From: Desulfobacterales bacterium
GTDB taxonomy: Bacteria > Desulfobacterota > Desulfobacteria > Desulfobacterales > UBA5852
NCBI GenBank assembly: GCA_016735415.1
Contig: JAERRP010000513.1
Span: 1 to 5,527, forward strand
DNA length: 5,527 bases
Reading direction: 5' to 3'
A program made the translations under genes and the position numbers. Each line of letters opens with the position of its first letter. The first letter of the stretch is position 1. Below are positions 1-5,527 of this stretch, one piece after another. A model generated the notes under the pieces. The model did not search any database. It saw nothing but the letters and a program-made list of their open reading frames with translations, and was not told where the DNA came from.

Positions 1-2568
1 GATTTCACCCGCCATATGAATCGCCTGATCCGGCTGAATGTCAAAGCCCGCACGTTTGAATGCCAGCCCGGTTATCGCTTCGGCGAGTTGCAGGCCCGAC
101 TGCAGAACAAAGGGCTGTTTTTTCCCCCGGACCCTTCCAGTGGAGAATACGCCACCTTCGGCGGCATGCTCGGCACGAATGCCAGTGGGGCCCATTCGGT
201 CAAATACGGGAATGTGGCCGATTATTTCGAAGATGCCGACATCGTGCCGGGGACCGGGGAAATGCTTCGGCTGTCAGCGATCCGGGCGGCCCATCTGAAC
301 ACACTTCCCGAAGCACTCGGGAAACTGGCGAACCTCTACCGGGACAACGCCGCCCGGATCGAGGCCGCCTATCCGGATACGCCCTATAACTCCGCCGGCT
401 ACAATCTCAGAGGCCTGGTCCAGGGCGGGCACCTAGACCTGAGGCGGCTGCTGGCCGGTTCCGAAGGCACCCTGGGCATCACGACCCGACTTAAATTCCG
501 GCTGATCGACCATCCACCGCACGACAGCCTGGTGGTGGCCTACATGGATGACGTCATAGCCTCGGCCGAGGCCGTGCTGCAGATCCTGCCCATGGGTCCC
601 TCCGGAATCGAAGTCATGGACAAGTCCCTGCTGAATGTGGCCAAGGCCAACGATCCGTCCCTGGCGGCGACGCTGCCGGACGATCTCGACAACGTGCTGC
701 TGATCGAGTTCGACGGTGCGGCCGCGGACATCTGTGCCGCCAAAGCCCGTCAGGTTCAGGACCTCCTTAAGCAAAACGGCCACACCGAGCGGGCCTACCT
801 GGCTGTAGCAGCCGAGGAGAAGGCACGTTTCTGGAACATCCGCAAAGCGGCCGTACCGATCCTCTACAAGCTCAAGGGACGCAAAAAGATCCTGGCCCTG
901 ATCGAAGATGCCGCCGTGCCGGTCGAAAACCTGGTGGCTTTTTATAAAGGCATCTACCGGGTCCTGGGACGGTTCGGGGTCGACTTTGTGATCGTGGGCC
1001 ATATCGCCAAGGGGCTTCTGCACACGCGTCCCCTGCTGGATCTGAAGGACCCGCAGGACGTTCGTCTCCTGAAACGCATCGCCGACGATTACTACGAGAT
1101 GGTGCGGGAACTGGGCGGCACCGTGTCCGGCGAACACGGTGACGGCCGACTGCGCAGTGCCTACATCAAGCGCCGCTACCCGGATATCTACGGACTCTTT
1201 CTTCGCACCAAAGAACTGCTGGACCCGCAGGGCTTGCTCAACCCGGACATCATCACCCGCCACGATGCGGACCAGATGATGAAGGCCCTGCGCTATGGCG
1301 GCGATTACCGGGCCCGGGACAGGGAGCCGACCGTTCTGAACTGGCCGGAACGCTTCAGTGGCGAAATCGAAATGTGCCACGGCTGTTCCAAGTGCACGAC
1401 CGTCACCACCGCCACCCGGATGTGCCCGATCTTTAAATTCACCCGCCGCGAAGCGGCATCCCCCAAAGCCAAGGCCAATGTTCTGCGGGCCTTGATCAGC
1501 GGGCGCATCGATTCCCGATCGCTCTATACGCAGGCGTTCCAGACGGTCATGGACCACTGCGTCAACTGCGGCAGCTGCCACCTGGAATGTCCCTCGAATG
1601 TCAACATCCCCAAAATGGCGCTGGAGGCCCGCGCGCGGTACGCGCGGCGCTTCGGCGTGCCGCTGGGCGAACATGTGGCCGGTCATATCGAGCGGGTCGG
1701 CCGCTGGACCCATCGTTTATCGCCCGTCGTCGGGCGGCTGCAGTCCCTGCCACTGGCGAAGCGGACGCTCGAAAAAACCATGGGATTTGCGGCCCGGCGC
1801 CGGCCGGTCACCTTTGCGCCCCGCTCGCTCTTCGATCGCCGGGCGCACACCAACGGCCGGGGACGGCGCAAGGTGCTCTACTTTGCCGGTTGCTACGCCG
1901 GTTACATCCGCCCGGAAATCGGAGAGGCCGCCATCCGGCTGTTGAACCACCTGGGGCTGCAGGTACTCCTGCCGGAGCAGCACTGCTGCGGCCTGCCCCT
2001 TTTATCCAAAGGGCTGGCCGACGCGGCCCGGTATAAAGTCCAGACCAACCTGAAGCGCTGGCACCACTTGATGGAAGCGGCGGATGCCGTGGTGGTGACC
2101 TGTTCCTCCTGTGGCTATGCCCTCAAAGAAGAATGGGGATACCTGGCCCGGGGACCGCAAGTTGCGGCGGTGCGTGCTAAAACCATGCATATCAGCCAGA
2201 TGGTTATGGCGGCCGGAGAGGGCCTGCGGCTTACAACACAGCCTCTGCGGCTGGCCTATCACTACCCCTGCCATCTGAAGCTGCAGAGCGACCCGAACTG
2301 TTCGGTGGATATGCTTTCCATGCTGCCCGCCGTGCGGGTCACACCCCTGAAAACCCATTGCTGCGGCATGGCCGGGAGCTGGGGAATGAAAGCCGCCAAT
2401 TTCGAACTCAGCCGGAATATCGGCAGCGACCTGACCTGTCAGTTAAACACTTCGGGGGCCGATTGCGGCGTGACCGACTGTCCCACCTGCCGTCTGCAGA
2501 TGGAGCAGTTCAGCCGCCTGCCGGTTCGTCATCCGGTGGAAATCGTGGCGGCAAGGCTGGCTGATTAG
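1..2568 (+). CDS. FAD-binding and (Fe-S)-binding 2-hydroxyacid dehydrogenase (D-lactate dehydrogenase type), 5'-truncated by window
   Basis: Likely oxidises a 2-hydroxyacid such as D-lactate to a 2-oxoacid at FAD and passes electrons through Fe-S centres to a quinone or other carrier. The frame is open from base 1. The first in-frame ATG (16) lies inside a segment (DFTRHMNRL) that is internal in this family, so about 90-100 N-terminal residues are missing. Numbering from that ATG: FAD_binding_4 part with GGMLGTNASG (49-58) and GSEGTLG (148-154); FAD-oxidase C-terminal domain with GHIAKGLLH (H329, H336) and GEHGDGR (372-378); first Fe-S motif C454, C457, C460, C470-Pro; second C515, C518, C521, C525-Pro; two CCG domains with C626, C657-C658, C696/C699, then C752, C782-C783, C817/C822/C825. 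This order is that of one-chain GlcD+GlcF-like enzymes (Dld-II and YdiJ are recalled relatives). No membrane segment is seen, so it is probably cytoplasmic or peripheral to the inner membrane. The substrate cannot be fixed from sequence: D-lactate, glycolate or 2-hydroxyglutarate are all possible. It ends in TAG. Confidence 0.93.
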   Translation, partial: DFTRHMNRLIRLNVKARTFECQPGYRFGELQARLQNKGLFFPPDPSSGEYATFGGMLGTNASGAHSVKYGNVADYFEDADIVPGTGEMLRLSAIRAAHLNTLPEALGKLANLYRDNAARIEAAYPDTPYNSAGYNLRGLVQGGHLDLRRLLAGSEGTLGITTRLKFRLIDHPPHDSLVVAYMDDVIASAEAVLQILPMGPSGIEVMDKSLLNVAKANDPSLAATLPDDLDNVLLIEFDGAAADICAAKARQVQDLLKQNGHTERAYLAVAAEEKARFWNIRKAAVPILYKLKGRKKILALIEDAAVPVENLVAFYKGIYRVLGRFGVDFVIVGHIAKGLLHTRPLLDLKDPQDVRLLKRIADDYYEMVRELGGTVSGEHGDGRLRSAYIKRRYPDIYGLFLRTKELLDPQGLLNPDIITRHDADQMMKALRYGGDYRARDREPTVLNWPERFSGEIEMCHGCSKCTTVTTATRMCPIFKFTRREAASPKAKANVLRALISGRIDSRSLYTQAFQTVMDHCVNCGSCHLECPSNVNIPKMALEARARYARRFGVPLGEHVAGHIERVGRWTHRLSPVVGRLQSLPLAKRTLEKTMGFAARRRPVTFAPRSLFDRRAHTNGRGRRKVLYFAGCYAGYIRPEIGEAAIRLLNHLGLQVLLPEQHCCGLPLLSKGLADAARYKVQTNLKRWHHLMEAADAVVVTCSSCGYALKEEWGYLARGPQVAAVRAKTMHISQMVMAAGEGLRLTTQPLRLAYHYPCHLKLQSDPNCSVDMLSMLPAVRVTPLKTHCCGMAGSWGMKAANFELSRNIGSDLTCQLNTSGADCGVTDCPTCRLQMEQFSRLPVRHPVEIVAARLAD
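1629..1647. repeat. Intragenic 7-bp GC inverted repeat in the dehydrogenase gene
   Basis: CCGCGCG (1629-1635) and CGCGCGG (1641-1647) are exact reverse complements around CGGTA. The segment encodes Arg/Ala-rich residues just after the second ferredoxin motif, in the linker to the CCG domains. The RNA stem would be very stable. It is probably a by-product of Arg and Ala codons, though a translational pause between domains is conceivable. Confidence 0.4.
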
Positions 2569-2594
2569 CGGCCTCAGGATTCATCCTGCTCCGC
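2568..2594. terminator. Weak imperfect stem-loop across the convergent gene junction
   Basis: GCGG (2568-2571) pairs with CCGC (2591-2594), and CAGGA (2575-2579) with TCCTG (2584-2588) around the 4-base loop TTCA, with a 3/2-base internal loop between the stems. It covers the last base of one stop codon and all of the other. There is no T-tract on either side, so intrinsic termination is doubtful. It is the only hairpin seen at the 5-bp junction. Confidence 0.25.
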
Positions 2595-4676
2595 CAGGGC
2601 ATTGAGTTCCAGTGTCAAGGGGCGCTCGTCTTCGCTCTTGCCGTCAAACCGGATCGAGGCCGGACGCCGGTAGTTGTCTTCGCCCGGCGTCGCCGCCAGC
2701 CAATCCTCCCGACAGGCCCTGACCACCCGAAAAGCCACCGAGTTCGTGTCCACCAGGCTTTTTTCCAGCACCAGGGCCAGCTTGCCCTTGCGCTCCTCCA
2801 AACGCATAAGGGCCCCAGTGGGACTCCCCAAGGGCCCCCATTCGGAAAAATCCTTTTCCAGATTGCGGATGGCGGCCATCTGGCCGGTGGCTCCGTTGGC
2901 AATCAGGCTGAAGACGGTGAAACCCAGATTGTAGGTATAATTGCAGTCAAAACGCGTGGGATGGCTGCCGCGGCCATCATAGCCATAAAAATGGGCCTGG
3001 GTTTTTAAATTGGGAATCGATTTATTAAAAAGCTTGATGACCGGTCCCGGCAAATCACCTTCACTGGCAACCAAACCGCCCTTCGCCAGGACCTGCCGAA
3101 GGGTTTTCAGCGAAATGATGATTTCCTTGACCAGCAGGAAACGACCATCGGGATTTTTGAAAAGAACCTGGGCGTAGGTGGCCGGATCCAGACCGCCCTT
3201 GAGCATGGTTTTCTCGTAATAGGTCTTTTCGATGCCGATTTTATAAAGCCCCTTCTCCTTCAGGATATTCAGGTAATCCTTGACCAGCCCCATGAGGACC
3301 TTGTCGGTTTCCACCAGTGAGAACTGGAAATTGCCGTGACTGTCGCGTTCGGTGAGCAGCCCTGTCTGGAAAAAGTCCGGAATATCGTTGAAAAGCTCCT
3401 CGTCCCGGGCGTTCCAGATACCGGGCGCAGCGTCGCTGGTGATGTCTTTGGTGAGCCGCCGCAGGTATTCGAGTTTATCTTCCAGACGCGCAAAGCTGGC
3501 ATGAAAATCCTGGTCGTGTTTATCGTTGTAGTCGGCGATGATGGTGTTGAGTTTGACGATAAATACCTGGATCTCGTTGACGAATTCCAAAACACCTTCC
3601 GGAATGACCAGAACGCCGCAGTTCTTGCCGGCCGCCGCCCGGCGCACGATGGCGTCGCAGATCACCCGCGAAAGATGCCGCAGGGTGATGCCAAAGGCCG
3701 TGAAATCCGTAGCGTGATCGCTCCGGGCGGCCTGAATGCGCTGCTGGTCCACATAATTCGCCAGGTCCTCGCCGACCAGGGTCATGTTGGCATGGGTCTG
3801 GAGCGCCACCTCCAGGGCCAGGTGGCTGGCCGAGCGCCCCATGACCTTGCAGATATGCCAGTATTTACGGTCCGAGCTGCAGTCCGTGCAAAGATTGGAG
3901 ATGTCCTGGGAAAAGGCCCGGGCCGCCGAGTGAAATCCGAACGAAATAGCGCACAGCACATGGCCGCCGGCATCCCGCACCTGCACGTCGCCGTCGATGG
4001 TTTTGGGTACCCCGATGACCTGGATACCGTCATCCATCATCTCCTGGGCCAGGAAAGCCGCGTTGGTGTTGGAGTCATCTCCCCCCACCACCACCAGCGC
4101 ATCCAGCCCGAGAGCCCGGCAGGTCTGACGCGAGAGGGCCATTTTCTCCCGGGTGTCGATCTTGGTGCGGCCGGTGCGAATCATGCCGAAGCCGCCCAGG
4201 TTGCGGTAGGCGTCCACAAGTTCGGCCGTGATTTCTATATATTCGCTCTCGATAATGCCGTCCGGCCCCATCATAAAACCCACCAGCCGGTTTTCCGGGT
4301 TGGCCTTCTGGGCCGCGTCGAAAAGCCCGGCAATGACATTGTGCCCGCCCGGGGCAGGACCGCCCGAAAACACAATCCCGATGGTGCGCGACCGGGTCAG
4401 GTCTTCCCCCTGCCGGTTCTCCAACCGGTCTTCGCCGATGATCGTCTGAACCTTGTTGCCGATGATGCGCGGCAGCTGGCGTTTGGCCTCCGGATCGATT
4501 TCAAAACGACAGCCCTCGACATCGCGCAGGGAAGTATAATCGCTATTGAAAACTGTGCAACGCGGCGGGCGGAAGGCCCTTCGTTCCACCAATCCCGGGT
4601 TGATATTGCTGATGGCGTTTTTTACGATCGGGCTGGCCATCAACGCCTGAAGGTCCATTTTCTGGGCAGATTTCAT
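2574..4676 (-). CDS. pfp: Pyrophosphate--fructose-6-phosphate 1-phosphotransferase (PPi-dependent phosphofructokinase, long form)
   Basis: Complete 700-residue cytoplasmic enzyme that reversibly converts fructose 6-phosphate plus PPi to fructose 1,6-bisphosphate plus phosphate, serving glycolysis and gluconeogenesis. Motifs: GGPAPGGHN (105-113, phosphate loop); GGDDSNTNA (198-206), where Asp201 replaces the Gly of ATP-dependent enzymes; PKTIDGD (224-230), with Lys225 and catalytic Asp228; MGR (279-281) plus ASHLALE; IPEG (358-361); YGYDGRGS (564-571), followed by FDCNYTYNLG. The Asp/Lys pair is the known signature of PPi use. From memory, the chain follows the plant PFP beta (catalytic) subunit closely, but that subunit is only about 550-570 residues. 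Extra length lies at the C-terminus and in a block around 480-558. The start ATG has GGAGG four bases upstream; the stop is TGA. Gene 1 converges on it with 5 bp between, and the binding-protein gene diverges from it. No truncation or frameshift is seen. Family and cofactor call are firm; direction in vivo is not known. Confidence 0.96.
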   Translation of the reverse strand: MKSAQKMDLQALMASPIVKNAISNINPGLVERRAFRPPRCTVFNSDYTSLRDVEGCRFEIDPEAKRQLPRIIGNKVQTIIGEDRLENRQGEDLTRSRTIGIVFSGGPAPGGHNVIAGLFDAAQKANPENRLVGFMMGPDGIIESEYIEITAELVDAYRNLGGFGMIRTGRTKIDTREKMALSRQTCRALGLDALVVVGGDDSNTNAAFLAQEMMDDGIQVIGVPKTIDGDVQVRDAGGHVLCAISFGFHSAARAFSQDISNLCTDCSSDRKYWHICKVMGRSASHLALEVALQTHANMTLVGEDLANYVDQQRIQAARSDHATDFTAFGITLRHLSRVICDAIVRRAAAGKNCGVLVIPEGVLEFVNEIQVFIVKLNTIIADYNDKHDQDFHASFARLEDKLEYLRRLTKDITSDAAPGIWNARDEELFNDIPDFFQTGLLTERDSHGNFQFSLVETDKVLMGLVKDYLNILKEKGLYKIGIEKTYYEKTMLKGGLDPATYAQVLFKNPDGRFLLVKEIIISLKTLRQVLAKGGLVASEGDLPGPVIKLFNKSIPNLKTQAHFYGYDGRGSHPTRFDCNYTYNLGFTVFSLIANGATGQMAAIRNLEKDFSEWGPLGSPTGALMRLEERKGKLALVLEKSLVDTNSVAFRVVRACREDWLAATPGEDNYRRPASIRFDGKSEDERPLTLELNALAEQDES

Positions 4677-4680
4677 GTTC

Positions 4681-4685
4681 CCTCC
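4681..4685 (-). promoter_or_regulatory. Ribosome binding site of the phosphofructokinase gene
   Basis: On the minus strand GGAGG stands four bases before the ATG at 4676. The spacing is slightly short but the match is strong. It supports this ATG rather than the in-frame ATG at codon 7. Confidence 0.85.
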
Positions 4686-4708
4686 GTATATGGATTAGAG
4701 GTTCGGTT

Positions 4709-4726
4709 CCGCTGCAAGCAGAGCGG
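4709..4726 (-). other. Short hairpin candidate in the phosphofructokinase leader
   Basis: On the minus strand CCGCT and AGCGG (five pairs) enclose an 8-base loop, about 30 nt before the GGAGG. Stems this short arise often by chance. It is listed only because it sits inside the predicted untranslated leader. Confidence 0.2.
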
Positions 4727-4774
4727 GCCAACGACACGCCGAAGGTGGTGAGTATGTTGGAATGTGATGATTTA

Positions 4775-4803
4775 TTCATAACATAGAGCATGGTGCCGTT
4801 CAA
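4775..4803 (-). promoter_or_regulatory. Putative sigma-70 promoter for the phosphofructokinase gene
   Basis: Read on the minus strand, TTGAAC (4803-4798) is followed after 17 bp by TATGAA (4780-4775), 4 of 6 to the -10 consensus. Initiation near 4768 would give a leader of about 90 nt. Its -35 box lies 18 bp from the -35 box of the opposing promoter, so the two are back to back. Weaker than the forward candidate. Confidence 0.5.
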
Positions 4804-4821
4804 CGGATTTCGGCATTTTGC

Positions 4822-4850
4822 TTGACCTATACAGAGACATATTCTATTAA
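4822..4850 (+). promoter_or_regulatory. Putative sigma-70 promoter for the solute-binding protein gene
   Basis: TTGACC (4822-4827, 5 of 6 to the -35 consensus) is followed after exactly 17 bp by TATTAA (4845-4850, 4 of 6 to -10), in the most AT-rich stretch of the intergenic region. Transcription would begin near 4857 and give a leader of about 105 nt before the ATG at 4963. Pattern call only. Confidence 0.6.
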
Positions 4851-4860
4851 AATTGTGTTT

Positions 4861-4883
4861 CACGCCCCCCGATTGAGGGGTGG
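4861..4883 (+). other. C-rich/G-rich hairpin candidate at the start of the binding-protein leader
   Basis: A run of six C (4865-4870) can pair with GGGG (4877-4880) across the 6-base loop GATTGA. An alternative register also pairs CAC (4861-4863) with GTG (4880-4882). It begins within a few bases of the predicted transcript start, so it could be a 5' stabilising stem. No run of T follows in either direction, which argues against a terminator. Weak call. Confidence 0.25.
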
Positions 4884-4908
4884 AACGAATGGCAACCGGA
4901 GTTGAAGG

Positions 4909-4925
4909 CTGTTCCGCGCGGACAG
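4909..4925. repeat. GC-rich near-perfect palindrome in the leader of the binding-protein gene
   Basis: CTGTTCCGCGCGGACAG has 8-base arms (CTGT-CCGC and GCGG-ACAG) that are exact reverse complements apart from one extra T (4913). It lies about 55 bp after the predicted transcription start and 25 bp before the ribosome binding site. It could be a repressor operator or, in RNA, a short hairpin with a bulged U. No known operator is matched and there is no T-tract, so it is not a terminator. Confidence 0.4.
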
Positions 4926-4950
4926 ACGGATACGAACACCTTAAAACTCA

Positions 4951-4956
4951 AGGAGG
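4951..4956 (+). promoter_or_regulatory. Ribosome binding site of the solute-binding protein gene
   Basis: Full AGGAGG with a 6-base spacer to ATG 4963. It sets the start unambiguously and suggests efficient translation, as is common for abundant binding proteins. Confidence 0.9.
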
Positions 4957-4962
4957 ACTGGT

Positions 4963-5527
4963 ATGAACAAACGCTTATGGTTGGGTCTGGCAGCAGCATT
5001 GGTAATTCTGGTAATGGCGGTTCCGTTTACCGCCGCGGATGATATTAACTTGGCCAAAAAGTCCACCATCGAAGATATTCTTAAAAGAGGTGAATTACGG
5101 GTGGGATTCGAAGCCGGTTATCTGCCGTTTGAAATGTCTGACAAGAGTGGCAAGTTCGTGGGCTTCGATATCGACATGGCCAAAGCCATGGCCAAGGCCA
5201 TGGGCGTTAAATTCGTACCGGTGAATACGGCCTGGGACGGCATCATCCCTGCGCTGGTCACCAAGAAATTCGACATCATCATGAGCGGCATGACCGTTAC
5301 CCAGGAGCGCAACCTCAAAATCAACTTTGCCGATCCTTACATTATTGTGGGTCAGACCATCCTGCTCAGCAAAAAACATGCGGGCGTCGTCAAATCCTAC
5401 AAAGATCTGAACGACCCCAAATTCACCGTTACCTCCAAACTGGGCACCAACGGTGAAAAGGCCATCAAGCGCCTGCTTCCCAAGGCCACCTACAAATCTT
5501 GGAATAGCTGGAATATTGCAATTTATT
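4963..5527 (+). CDS. Family-3 extracellular solute-binding protein of an amino-acid ABC transporter, 3'-truncated by window
   Basis: Periplasmic receptor that would bind a polar amino acid or similar solute and hand it to an ABC permease; 188 residues are visible of a usual 250-280. The N-terminus is a signal peptide: MNKR, then a hydrophobic core (5-22), with probable cleavage after TAA (A25, before DD). The mature part shows the SBP_bac_3 pattern: LRVGFEAGYLPFEM (45-58), the family signature GFDIDMAKAMAKAM (67-80), AWDGIIPALVTKKFDIIMSGM (90-110), and TVTQER, in which Arg116 matches the arginine that holds the ligand carboxylate in HisJ-type proteins, followed by INFADPY. Start at 4963 is fixed by AGGAGG six bases upstream and by the signal peptide. 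Permease and ATPase genes would be expected downstream, outside the window. Specificity cannot be read. The last visible residues after TYKS (176-179) do not follow the usual acidic family pattern; see findings. Confidence 0.93.
   Translation, partial: MNKRLWLGLAAALVILVMAVPFTAADDINLAKKSTIEDILKRGELRVGFEAGYLPFEMSDKSGKFVGFDIDMAKAMAKAMGVKFVPVNTAWDGIIPALVTKKFDIIMSGMTVTQERNLKINFADPYIIVGQTILLSKKHAGVVKSYKDLNDPKFTVTSKLGTNGEKAIKRLLPKATYKSWNSWNIAIY
5176..5199 (+). repeat. 12-bp in-frame tandem duplication in the binding-protein gene
   Basis: ATGGCCAAAGCC (5176-5187) is followed directly by ATGGCCAAGGCC (5188-5199), one mismatch, and then by ATGG. It encodes MAKA-MAKA-M inside the family-3 signature helix. 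The signature has fixed spacing here, so both copies are needed for the pattern and this is likely normal sequence rather than a recent expansion. Confidence 0.6.

Noticed and set aside
16..18. ATG at 16 as the true start of the dehydrogenase
   Set aside because: The frame is open to base 1, there is no ribosome binding site before it, and the family has an FAD-binding segment upstream of this point, so it is an internal Met.
433..1713. Long open frame (426 codons) on the minus strand opposite the dehydrogenase gene
   Set aside because: It is antisense to a gene with unmistakable domain motifs, its product resembles no family I know and has low-complexity Gly/Val/His composition, and long antisense frames are common opposite GC-rich genes.
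1587..2036. Plus-strand frames overlapping the dehydrogenase in other phases (including 1598-1945)
   Set aside because: Arg/Pro/Ala-rich out-of-frame translations of a GC-rich gene; the true frame carries all the cysteine motifs.
2808..2838. Repeated AAGGGCCCC at 2808-2816 and 2830-2838
   Set aside because: It lies within the conserved GPLGSPTGAL stretch of the phosphofructokinase and follows from Gly/Pro codons; too short to be a functional repeat.
3336..4751. Long open frame (471 codons) on the plus strand opposite the phosphofructokinase gene
   Set aside because: It is the complement of a conserved enzyme and crosses its start into the control region. No recognisable domain or ribosome binding site was seen; codon-bias shadow.
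4790..4826. Possible sigma-54 promoter (GG...GC elements) in the intergenic region
   Set aside because: No GG and GC pair has the required 10-base separation together with the flanking consensus.
4543..4863. Minus-strand open frame of 106 codons beginning in the intergenic region and overlapping the phosphofructokinase start
   Set aside because: No good ribosome binding site, its reading frame lies across the predicted promoter and then inside the enzyme gene, and its product has no family features.
4857..4962. Riboswitch in the leader of the binding-protein gene
   Set aside because: The leader of about 105 nt has only short stems, no conserved core of the glycine, lysine or glutamine classes that I can recognise, and no terminator or sequestered ribosome binding site.

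Overview
The window holds three protein-coding genes on 5.5 kb of moderately GC-rich DNA. It looks like the chromosome of an anaerobic bacterium, probably a Desulfobacterota (deltaproteobacterial sulfate reducer or relative). That assignment is inferred from the gene set (a fused FAD/iron-sulfur 2-hydroxyacid dehydrogenase, a long pyrophosphate-dependent phosphofructokinase and a family-3 amino-acid binding protein), not from a phylogenetic marker. No rRNA, tRNA, CRISPR array, insertion sequence or phage gene was seen.

Layout. (1) Positions 1-2568, plus strand: the 3' part of a large FAD-dependent dehydrogenase fused to two [4Fe-4S] ferredoxin motifs and a pair of cysteine-rich CCG domains. 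Its N-terminus lies before the window. (2) Positions 2574-4676, minus strand: a complete 700-residue phosphofructokinase whose active-site motifs indicate pyrophosphate rather than ATP as phosphoryl donor. It is tail-to-tail with gene 1, with only 5 bp between the stop codons. (3) Positions 4677-4962: a 286-bp divergent intergenic region with one good sigma-70-like promoter candidate in each direction, leader hairpin candidates, a GC-rich palindrome and strong ribosome binding sites. (4) From 4963 to the window end, plus strand: the 5' part of a secreted family-3 solute-binding protein of an amino-acid-type ABC transporter. The rest of the gene, and any permease and ATPase genes, lie outside.

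How the genes might work together. The dehydrogenase would oxidise a 2-hydroxyacid such as D-lactate to a 2-oxoacid and pass electrons through its iron-sulfur centres to a membrane carrier. The phosphofructokinase catalyses the reversible fructose-6-phosphate/fructose-1,6-bisphosphate step using PPi. The binding protein would deliver an amino acid or similar small solute to an importer. All three belong to central carbon or nutrient metabolism, but the arrangement (convergent, then divergent) gives no evidence of one operon or pathway. I do not see a new multi-gene system. The points most worth a second look are the roughly 80-residue segment in the phosphofructokinase that I cannot align to plant PFP beta, the compact divergent control region, the terminator-poor convergent junction, and the odd last 30 bases, where the binding protein departs from its family pattern.
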